A stretch of 64,000 nt of DNA from an uncultured Christensenella sp. (GTDB lineage: Bacteria > Bacillota > Clostridia > Christensenellales > Pumilibacteraceae): positions 49,230 to 113,229 of the forward strand of contig CAJTND010000003.1 of the NCBI GenBank assembly GCA_910577995.1, in the 5' to 3' direction. Every line of letters starts with the position of its first letter. Positions within the stretch are counted from its first letter, which is position 1. Below, piece after piece: positions 26,453 through 32,570 of the stretch. The translations under genes and the position numbers were made by a program. A model generated the notes under the pieces. The model did no database searches, was not told where the DNA came from, and saw only the letters and a list, made by a program, of their open reading frames with translations.

Positions 26453-27067
26453 ATGAGACCAAAGAACAACGAAACAAAAATGCAGATATATGAGTTTATA
26501 AACGAGTATATCAATGAGCATAGAACAAGCCCGTCTGTAAGAGAGATAGCGAGCGTGGTAAATTGCTCAATAAGCACAGCATACAAATTTTTAGTACGCT
26601 TGGATGAGGAAGGTCTAATCGAGCGTTGCGGTAGAAGGCATATTACTTCTTCCGTTAATAGTTGGTCTATGGACTGTGCGCCCATTGTGGGAATGGTGGC
26701 TTGCGGACAACCTATAACCGCAATAGAGAACATACAAGGTTATCTGCCTATCAATAAGGAATACTTCGGCGCAGGCGACTATATGGCTCTTATTGCAGAA
26801 GGGAAATCTATGATAAACGTCGGAATAGACAATGGAGATTTGGTTGTTGTACGTCGGCAGAATACGGCAGAGGACGGACAAATAGTTGTAGCAATGGTTC
26901 AGAACGAGTATGATAGCGAATGTTCGGCTACATTAAAAAGATTTTTCCATACGGAGAAAAGAAACGTATTTCGATTGTGTCCCGAAAACGACGAGATGGA
27001 CGATATTATAGTAAATAATGTAGAGATACTCGGCGTTGCAGTGAAAGTATTAAAGGACTTGAAATAG
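26453..27067 (+). CDS. LexA-like repressor with self-cleavage domain
   Basis: 204 residues from ATG 26453, after a GGTGGAAAC leader. N-terminal winged HTH (SPSVREIASVVNCSISTAYKFLVRL). The S24 domain has the cleavage site VACGQPI (Cys84-Gly85, where LexA usually has Ala-Gly), the nucleophile Ser119 in GKSMINVGI and Lys162 in ATLKRF. It should repress until RecA-stimulated self-cleavage after DNA damage. With its SOS box it is the likely damage switch of the element; other targets are not visible as SOS boxes. Confidence 0.92.
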   Translation: MRPKNNETKMQIYEFINEYINEHRTSPSVREIASVVNCSISTAYKFLVRLDEEGLIERCGRRHITSSVNSWSMDCAPIVGMVACGQPITAIENIQGYLPINKEYFGAGDYMALIAEGKSMINVGIDNGDLVVVRRQNTAEDGQIVVAMVQNEYDSECSATLKRFFHTEKRNVFRLCPENDEMDDIIVNNVEILGVAVKVLKDLK

Positions 27068-27077
27068 AGGTGATATT

Positions 27078-27329
27078 ATGAAGATGTATAATGAAGTATG
27101 TCCTAATTGCGGTACATTAAATTACAATTTGGATTTGGACGAAACAGACGGTGTGTATGAGTGTGAATGTTGCAAACAGATAATTGAAAGCAAAACATAC
27201 GCTTTGAATTTGACCGAATTGCCGATGTTTGATTTAGGTGATCCGATCGACCAATTAAGATTAACGGACTTCTGTAAAAAGAAAGAAGTGCCAAAGTTCA
27301 AACTTCGCAAAATAAGCACGGTAAATTAA
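27078..27329 (+). CDS. Small zinc-ribbon protein
   Basis: 83 residues. CPNCGTLNYNLDLDETDG followed by YECECCKQII gives a C-x2-C plus C-x2-C (ECECC) zinc ribbon in the first 40 residues. The rest is a short charged tail. It follows the LexA-like gene by 10 bp with a GAGGTG SD, likely in the same transcript. Function unknown. Confidence 0.7.
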   Translation: MKMYNEVCPNCGTLNYNLDLDETDGVYECECCKQIIESKTYALNLTELPMFDLGDPIDQLRLTDFCKKKEVPKFKLRKISTVN

Positions 27330-27522
27330 ATTCTTTGAGTATATTAACCGAATTAGTCCCTTTGTTCGGTTTATATAAATGAATATGCGAGTTTTGCCCC
27401 GAAGCATTGCATATTCAAGTAATCGGGCGTAACGTACTCGAATTTTTGGAATTTCCCGACCTTATGATGAGTTCGTTAAATACAGCCGCCTCTTTGCTAT
27501 GGGAAAAAAGGAGATAATTGTT
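27330..27522. other. Intergenic region with short inverted repeats
   Basis: 193 bp without a gene. It contains GAATATGC-N20-GCATATTC and CCGAA/TTCGG inverted repeats. No promoter or terminator stands out. Confidence 0.4.
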
Positions 27523-27732
27523 ATGGCAGACTTGAAATTGAAGCCGAAAATAATGCGGGTAGTATGTAACAACTGTTTCAAAGAAACGGTATGTTTGAGG
27601 GATGAAAACGGGCAGATACGTTTTCGATGTTCGTGTTGCGGCTCGACAACGTATTCAAATGTCAAAGGCAGACGCCATGTGCAGATAGATATATACGCAC
27701 CTGACGGACAAAGCCTTATAGACGAGAATTGA
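27523..27732 (+). CDS. Small zinc-ribbon protein
   Basis: 69 residues from ATG 27523, chosen for AAAGGAG upstream. CNNCFKETVCLRDENG and RCSCCGSTTYSNVKG form a C-x2-C / C-x2-C zinc ribbon. Probably nucleic-acid or protein binding. Unrelated in detail to the zinc-ribbon gene at 27078. Confidence 0.7.
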   Translation: MADLKLKPKIMRVVCNNCFKETVCLRDENGQIRFRCSCCGSTTYSNVKGRRHVQIDIYAPDGQSLIDEN

Positions 27733-27852
27733 GGACAATAACAACTAAATACGGATTTGTGTAGGCTTATGGTCGGTCTGAAACAGAGGCAAGGTAAAGC
27801 CATAGGAAAAGCAAATTCGATCGGATAGGTTTAACCGGACATTACACGAGAG

Positions 27853-27912
27853 GCCGCCGATAAATGGATAGATTTCTATAATTGAAGTCTGTCGTTTATC
27901 GGCGGTCTTTTT
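27853..27912 (+). terminator. Terminator before the HTH operon
   Basis: CCGCCGATAAA / TTTATCGGCGG (11 bp) with a 30-base loop and TCTTTTTG tail. It ends the upstream transcript. The 120 bp before it hold nothing else recognisable. Confidence 0.7.
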
Positions 27913-27952
27913 GTTTGCCTGAAAAAAGCCGCAAAAAATAAAAATATTTTTT

Positions 27953-27979
27953 CAAAGTGGGCAAAAACTGTCCACTTTG
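27953..27979 (+). promoter_or_regulatory. 27-bp palindromic operator, copy 2 (HTH operon promoter)
   Basis: CAAAGTGG-N11-CCACTTTG followed by TAGAAT in the -10 position, 47 bp before the ATG at 28026. Nearly identical to the site at 21850-21876 in sequence, orientation and spacing. No normal -35 is present. Confidence 0.75.
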
Positions 27980-28025
27980 GATTTTAGAATAACGCCAAGA
28001 ACAGCGAAAGGAGGTGTAATCGGAT

Positions 28026-28355
28026 ATGACGGCAAGCGAACGCAGACAAGCGATACTTGAAGTATTAAGCGTGCGCAGATACGAAACGCGTTATAATCTT
28101 GCGTTCGAGTTTTCTGTCAATGAAAAAACGATCCGTCGAGATATTGAAATATTGTCGCTCGATTATCCGATTTACACCACACAAGGTCAAGGAGGCGGTA
28201 TTCATGTAGCGGATAATTTCAAATTAGGAAAGTCGTATCTTAAAGATGAACAAAAGGAGTTGTTGGAAAAAATATTGCCGACGCTCGACGGTAAGGATGC
28301 GGAAGTTATGAGGTCTATTCTCGATACTTTCGGAGTGAAAGGAGGCAAGAAATGA
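28026..28355 (+). CDS. HTH protein, DeoR/HTH_11-like
   Basis: 109 residues. The winged HTH at the N terminus (RRQAILEVLSVRRYETRYNLAFEFSVNEKTIRRDIEIL) resembles DeoR-type domains, then YPIYTTQGQGGGIHVADNF (wing). The C-terminal half is a short helical part with no ligand domain. AAAGGAGG lies 9 bp before the ATG. Its promoter carries the 27-bp palindrome shared with the recombinase genes. This small protein is one candidate to bind that site. Confidence 0.85.
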   Translation: MTASERRQAILEVLSVRRYETRYNLAFEFSVNEKTIRRDIEILSLDYPIYTTQGQGGGIHVADNFKLGKSYLKDEQKELLEKILPTLDGKDAEVMRSILDTFGVKGGKK

Positions 28356-28504
28356 GCGGGAAAAGAACAAGCCCCATTACCTATAAAGTAGAAACAAACG
28401 GGATGCCCGATTTTAGGAAGATACCCAAAACCGCATGGGATTTATTGGTTAAAAAAATTCTCGAAGATATTGTCGAGCATTATCAAGAAAAAGGCGAGGA
28501 GTGA
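28352..28504 (+). CDS. Small hypothetical protein (50 aa)
   Basis: Begins ATG 28352, overlapping the HTH gene stop (ATGA), with AAAGGAGG upstream. Sequence MSGKRTSPITYKVETNGMPD and so on, ending in a charged helix VKKILEDIVEHYQEKGEE. Not recognised. Translational coupling and a strong SD make it a likely real gene. Confidence 0.7.
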   Translation: MSGKRTSPITYKVETNGMPDFRKIPKTAWDLLVKKILEDIVEHYQEKGEE

Positions 28505-28508
28505 TTGT

Positions 28509-28658
28509 ATGCAGGAAGTGAGAAACAGTGCAAATAAACTTGTTTGTCGTATAGACAAGGAAAGGAAGGTTGTGGAAATCGTTATAAAGGGCTGTAAAAC
28601 GCAAATACGGTTTTTGGACGACGGAACGACAGAAGTCAAGAACGCAAAAGCGGTGTAA
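28509..28658 (+). CDS. Small hypothetical protein (49 aa)
   Basis: ATG 28509 is preceded by GAGGAG with a 7-bp spacing, 4 bp after the previous stop. Sequence MQEVRNSANKLVCRIDKERK, predicted beta-rich (VVEIVIKGCKTQIRFLDDG). Not recognised. Third gene of the HTH operon; small proteins of this type are common before sigma-like genes in Firmicutes elements. Confidence 0.65.
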   Translation: MQEVRNSANKLVCRIDKERKVVEIVIKGCKTQIRFLDDGTTEVKNAKAV

Positions 28659-28677
28659 CCGCCGAAAAACAAAATAT

Positions 28678-28762
28678 CCGCAGACCGCAAGACGGCATAG
28701 TAAAAGCAAATCTCAAACGCTTTTTTATGTCGTCTTTCTGTTTGCGGAAAACGGCTCTGCGG
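28678..28762. other. Nested inverted repeats upstream of the sigma-like gene
   Basis: CCGCAG (28678) pairs with CTGCGG (28757-28762). Inside, AGACGGCATA pairs with TATGTCGTCT. An RNA from this stretch could fold into a long imperfect hairpin just before the SD of the gene at 28789; it may be a terminator or leader structure. Confidence 0.45.
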
Positions 28763-28788
28763 ATTTCAAAAAATTCAAGGAGACGAAA

Positions 28789-29253
28789 ATGAAACTCAAA
28801 AAGACAAATCCAAAAGAACCTTATACCTATTATTTTGCCGACGGAACGAAAAGTACCGTCAACATTGAAAATATAGGGGAAAAGTGGCTGGCGATTATCA
28901 ACGAAATGAATGATGAAGAACGCAGGGCGAACTATAACTATAAACGTCATAATTATCCTCTCTCGGCGGTAGATTTCGAGGGCGATACTTTTGTTGACGA
29001 GAACGCCGATCCGTTTGCAAGTTGCGTATACAATATGGAACAAGAAAGAATAGACGCTGCGGTTGCAACGCTATCAAAACGACAGCAGGAGGTGTTTGAA
29101 CTTCGCTATTACGATAAGAAAACGGTCGAAGAAATCGCCGCAGAGTTAGGCATAAGTCATCAAGCCGTATCAGCCATTTTTGAACGCGCCGAAAAAAATT
29201 TACAAAGAATTTTCAGTGATCAAAATGACCGTTTTCAAGCCTATATAGTGTAG
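28789..29253 (+). CDS. Sigma-70 region 4-like protein
   Basis: 154 residues. The C-terminal part AAVATLSKRQQEVFELRYYDKKTVEEIAAELGISHQAVSAIFERA is a sigma region 4 helix-turn-helix. The N-terminal 80 residues (PYTYYFADGTKSTVNIENIG) lack a recognisable region 2. Such proteins in Firmicutes elements act as sigma-like activators. It is a second candidate to act at the promoters with the 27-bp palindrome. AAGGAG SD. Confidence 0.85.
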   Translation: MKLKKTNPKEPYTYYFADGTKSTVNIENIGEKWLAIINEMNDEERRANYNYKRHNYPLSAVDFEGDTFVDENADPFASCVYNMEQERIDAAVATLSKRQQEVFELRYYDKKTVEEIAAELGISHQAVSAIFERAEKNLQRIFSDQNDRFQAYIV

Positions 29254-29279
29254 GCACAAAAATCAAGGAGAAAAACATT

Positions 29280-29546
29280 ATGCAAACAGCAAGTGTCAAA
29301 GTCGAAAGTTATGTTGCATTTTCTGCCGAGTGCATTATTCCCGATATATTTCGGGTAGAGTGTAATTTCGGTTGCAGGTATTTCAAAACAATCGACAAAG
29401 CAAGAAAGCATTTCAATAGGTGCAAATCCAAACATCTCGACGTTGAATTATGGCTTGTGGAATATGGCTACGACTTCACAAAAAATCGCTATACAGCGAC
29501 GCAAGAGTTATTGGATTATTCGGGAACACATCTTCCGAAGTGCTAA
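29280..29546 (+). CDS. Hypothetical protein (88 aa)
   Basis: MQTASVKVESYVAFSAECII and so on, with FGCRYFKTIDKARKHFNRCKSKHLDVELW. Follows the sigma-like gene by 26 bp with an AAGGAG SD. The C and H residues could form a small metal site, but the spacing fits no zinc finger I recognise. Function unknown. Confidence 0.6.
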   Translation: MQTASVKVESYVAFSAECIIPDIFRVECNFGCRYFKTIDKARKHFNRCKSKHLDVELWLVEYGYDFTKNRYTATQELLDYSGTHLPKC

Positions 29547-29711
29547 ATCAATGAATGTTTACGGCGCATAAGAAAGAGCGATTGAATAAGTCGGGACGGC
29601 CGCTCGGCATTATCAATCGAAGAAGTAATCATATAAGCCGCCGTTTACAGATATATTCGCTGCGCTATCAGAGCGGTACGGGCAAATTTTTCAAAATAGG
29701 AGATTTACATT
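29547..29711. other. Intergenic region before the inovirus-like module
   Basis: 165 bp. No promoter with both boxes was found. A frame through it encodes NKSGRPLGIINRR, similar to SKTGRPPLGRPNK near the end of the large serine recombinase, without a start signal, so it may be a small relic. The SD for the next gene (AGGAG) is at the right end. Confidence 0.4.
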
Positions 29712-30005
29712 ATGGCAGAATACAACAAAGAACGTCGTTGGACTACTCCCAGCAAACGCGCCGCGAGTTATGTCGAGGAACGCAGAGCAAAGGTGCATCA
29801 GCACGGGCAGAAAGAAGGTCAGCCGCTTACCGAATATGAAGCGGGACTTCGTTCGGGCTACTTGCAGTGCCAGAGCGACCATGCCGGACTTTTCCGTTAC
29901 AAGCAGGCGATGGATGCGGGATTGAGTAAGTCCGAGGCAAAGAAGTATTCGAGAGAGAAAGGCACGAAGTTGCCGGCAAAGAAAGGCGGAAAGAAATCCG
30001 CATAA
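29712..30005 (+). CDS. Basic hypothetical protein (97 aa), first gene of the inovirus-like module
   Basis: Hydrophilic and basic, with WTTPSKRAASYVEERRAKVHQHG, EAGLRSGYLQCQSDHAG and a Lys-rich C-terminal tail (KLPAKKGGKKSA). AGGAG SD. Nucleic-acid binding is likely from composition alone. It lies 19 bp before the candidate ssDNA-binding gene. Family not recognised. Confidence 0.6.
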   Translation: MAEYNKERRWTTPSKRAASYVEERRAKVHQHGQKEGQPLTEYEAGLRSGYLQCQSDHAGLFRYKQAMDAGLSKSEAKKYSREKGTKLPAKKGGKKSA

Positions 30006-30024
30006 AACAGGGAGGTAAAAATCT

Positions 30025-30378
30025 ATGGCAAACAAAAACATCAAGGTAGAAAGAGGTCTGTTCGACTACAAGGGCAAGCAGTATAACGAGTATTTCATCA
30101 GCGGCATGGTGCGCGGCACGGAAGTCAAAATCAAACTTGCGCCGCCCGATAAGAAAGACAAAGGCGGTTATACCGTGCTTGACATCGTGTTCGGCAATGA
30201 GAACGAAGCGGATTTTGTGGTTGTTCCCTTTGAGTTCACGAACGGCGAGGGTAAGACCGTTACGGGCAATCGCTTTCTTGTTCGCACGGTGGATAAGGAA
30301 ACGGGCGAAGTTTATGAATGTGCGGTCAAGCCTGCGCGTAACTCGGACAAAGATATGCTCGCAATGCTTATGCGTTAA
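30025..30378 (+). CDS. Candidate ssDNA-binding protein of the inovirus-like module
   Basis: 117 residues. Predicted beta-rich: IKVERGLFDYKGKQYNEYFISG, TEVKIKLAPPDK, GGYTVLDIVFGNENEADFVVVPFEF. Strong SD (GGAGGT). No family signature is certain. Size, beta content and place directly before the small hydrophobic gene match gene V-type proteins that coat phage ssDNA. This is inference from position and shape, not motif. Confidence 0.5.
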   Translation: MANKNIKVERGLFDYKGKQYNEYFISGMVRGTEVKIKLAPPDKKDKGGYTVLDIVFGNENEADFVVVPFEFTNGEGKTVTGNRFLVRTVDKETGEVYECAVKPARNSDKDMLAMLMR

Positions 30379-30393
30379 AGCGAGGGCGTTCCT

Positions 30394-30552
30394 ATGAAGA
30401 AATTGATACTAATAATCTTAATCATTGTTCTTGTGGTGCTGGTTGGAACGTGGCCGCTGTCAATTCTCGCAAAATTGTTCGATTGGATTGCATACGGCTT
30501 ACGGTGGCTTGCTAAAATGCTCGACTTCTTCGGCTGGAACGGACTTATTTAA
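30394..30552 (+). CDS. Small hydrophobic protein, candidate major coat protein
   Basis: 52 residues. MKKLILIILIIVLVVLVG forms one membrane helix, followed by a Trp-rich amphipathic segment (FDWIAYGLRWLAKMLDFFGW). Length and place between the candidate ssDNA-binding gene and the larger surface proteins fit a filamentous phage pVIII. A terminator hairpin follows directly, as after gene VIII of Ff phages. Against it: no clear signal-peptide cleavage site and a weakly charged C terminus. A membrane-active peptide is the alternative. Confidence 0.5.
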   Translation: MKKLILIILIIVLVVLVGTWPLSILAKLFDWIAYGLRWLAKMLDFFGWNGLI

Positions 30553-30565
30553 CGTGAACAAAACG

Positions 30566-30610
30566 AAGGCACTATTTAGACGGAAATGTTTATTTAGTGC
30601 CTTTAATTTT
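30566..30610 (+). terminator. Terminator or attenuator after the small hydrophobic gene
   Basis: AAGGCACTA / TAGTGCCTT 9-bp stem with a T-rich tail, between the high-copy coat candidate and the surface-protein genes. It would lower expression of the downstream genes. Confidence 0.75.
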
Positions 30611-30627
30611 AGAAAAAGGAGGTTTTA

Positions 30628-32034
30628 ATGAAAGTCTTAAAAACTATCGCTAACTGCTGCGTGGTGTTCTTATGCGTCATCAGCGTATGCGTGATTATCG
30701 CTTTCGTGTATTACCACTATTTCGTCAAGGATACGACAATCGGCGTGAATAATATCGACAATCAGGTAGGGTTGGATATACAAGAAATTCTCAAAACCGA
30801 CGACTTGACGGAAGCGGAAAAAGACGAACTTAAAGACCGGTATTTCTTGGAAGTTAATTATTACAGTAACGACAAAGGCAACGGTATTCAGTTACAGGAA
30901 CTTAAAATGAACTACTTTACCACGCCGACGCTTACTTCCGCAAATTACCGTTCTACGGGTATGCAGTATCTTGGAGATTACAAAGGCTTGCCGCTCAATA
31001 CATGGGACGGCGCGACCGAAGTAAAAATCGCTAATCCATTCAGCAATAAAAACCACAGTTATTACGGCACGAGCGACGCTTGCGTCGCTATCGCCAACAA
31101 TTACGTGGATAAGAGTTTCAACTATTACGACTACACGAACGGCATAAATTGGAACGGTATCACGAACAACAACGGCAGTATCGCAACCGAACTCACGCGA
31201 AAGACGGAGTTTATTATTAAGATCGACGATAGGGCGTTCTCCATACGGCTCGACAAGTATTTCGATAAAGACGTAGGGGATATACGCAACATCTTCGGTA
31301 TCGGCTGGAAAGTCGGGGATATGTATAACCGCTATTATTACACCTACGGCAGTCTGTTTCAGTCGTGTATGCAAGCGGTAAGAACGAATAGCGCAGGCTA
31401 TGGCGATTACTATATCACGGTCGATTTGAGTTCGCTGTTCTCGATTAAGGAATACGACGTATCTTCGGGTAAATTCAAGACCGACGACGTAACGGACATT
31501 ATAAAGACCTATTCGGTACTCAAATTCCATTACGACGAAAACGGCGCGAGAAATTCCACGCAGAGTATGTTCGGCATTATAGATAACAATTCCAAATACG
31601 ACATATCCGAGGATAAAATCGACACGAACTATTGGCAAGAACGTATGACGTATAACCTTGACGAAACAAGCAGGTATAACGGAGCAGAACTGTTCAATTA
31701 CCGTTACAGCGACGTTTACGACGGGTATTTCGTATCGCTCACAATGGATGCCAAGAAAGTGTTTGCGAATATGCCGAGAACGAAAATCAAGATTGCGTTC
31801 GACTTGCAATCGTCGTATTTCACGGAAAAGCAAATGAAAATCGTCGGCTTCGATTACAACGCTTTCGAGGGCGTGGAGTTGGATACCGTCGAACTTCGGG
31901 GATATACGCAGAACTTCTATTTGCTCGAAAACTGCCTGAACGACACCGGCTTAAAGACGTTCCGACACAGTGCGTACATTACGCTTTCGGGCGACAATGC
32001 GGGCAATGCAGAATATGGGGAGGTAGCGCTATGA
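30628..32034 (+). CDS. Membrane-anchored surface protein, inovirus-like module
   Basis: 468 residues. One N-terminal membrane helix (about 8-30: CCVVFLCVISVCVIIAFVYYHYF), then a large Tyr/Asn/Asp-rich ectodomain with no recognised domain (NPFSNKNHSYYGTSDAC, YYYTYGSLFQSCMQAV). AAAAAGGAGG SD. Its stop overlaps the start of the next gene. Probably a minor virion or assembly protein given the Zot-like gene downstream; exact role unknown. Confidence 0.6.
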   Translation: MKVLKTIANCCVVFLCVISVCVIIAFVYYHYFVKDTTIGVNNIDNQVGLDIQEILKTDDLTEAEKDELKDRYFLEVNYYSNDKGNGIQLQELKMNYFTTPTLTSANYRSTGMQYLGDYKGLPLNTWDGATEVKIANPFSNKNHSYYGTSDACVAIANNYVDKSFNYYDYTNGINWNGITNNNGSIATELTRKTEFIIKIDDRAFSIRLDKYFDKDVGDIRNIFGIGWKVGDMYNRYYYTYGSLFQSCMQAVRTNSAGYGDYYITVDLSSLFSIKEYDVSSGKFKTDDVTDIIKTYSVLKFHYDENGARNSTQSMFGIIDNNSKYDISEDKIDTNYWQERMTYNLDETSRYNGAELFNYRYSDVYDGYFVSLTMDAKKVFANMPRTKIKIAFDLQSSYFTEKQMKIVGFDYNAFEGVELDTVELRGYTQNFYLLENCLNDTGLKTFRHSAYITLSGDNAGNAEYGEVAL

Positions 32035-32570
32035 AGAAAGTAATCGGCTTGGTAATTCTCTATATTCTCGCGTTCGCGCTTATGGTTGCAGGGGTATTTT
32101 GCGGCTTGCAACTGTATAAGGAAATCAAAGCGGAAAGTTACGTCAACGGCAGTATCGACATAAGCAACCGTTTCAGTCAAGAGAGTTTTATATATACGTC
32201 AACGAGCGTGGTTTTCTATCACGACCTTTACGACGATACGGATACTTACTATTTCGAGAAAGAACTGCTGAAAACGGAAAACTTCGACGGCGAACACAAA
32301 AAGTATAACGTGCTTTTGAACGATTACCTTTTGCTTAACGCGGATATTAAAGCCGGCTCGGTGTATGCGACGGTATATCTGGATTTCTACAACACCGAGG
32401 GCGCAATCGTCAACAGCGCGGAAATGAAACTGTCGGTCAAGTTTTTGAGCGGCAAAACACAACTCACGCTTGCAACTACCGGAAACGCAAATGCTTCGTT
32501 CCTCGAACAGTATTTCACGGATAACGGTATTCGGTTGCAAATCATCGAAATCATACAAGGAGGTAATTAA
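32031..32570 (+). CDS. Membrane-anchored protein, inovirus-like module
   Basis: 179 residues. N-terminal membrane helix (about 5-27: IGLVILYILAFALMVAGVFCGLQLY), then a beta-type ectodomain (TSTSVVFYHDLYDD, ADIKAGSVYATVYLDFYN). Starts inside the preceding stop (ATGA) and ends directly before the next start. No family recognised. Confidence 0.6.
   Translation: MKKVIGLVILYILAFALMVAGVFCGLQLYKEIKAESYVNGSIDISNRFSQESFIYTSTSVVFYHDLYDDTDTYYFEKELLKTENFDGEHKKYNVLLNDYLLLNADIKAGSVYATVYLDFYNTEGAIVNSAEMKLSVKFLSGKTQLTLATTGNANASFLEQYFTDNGIRLQIIEIIQGGN

Noticed and set aside
29555..29839. 95-codon frame with NKSGRPLGIINRR similar to the tail of the large recombinase
   Set aside because: No SD, and it overlaps the better-supported gene at 29712 in another frame. 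It may at most be a relic and is noted in the intergenic entry.
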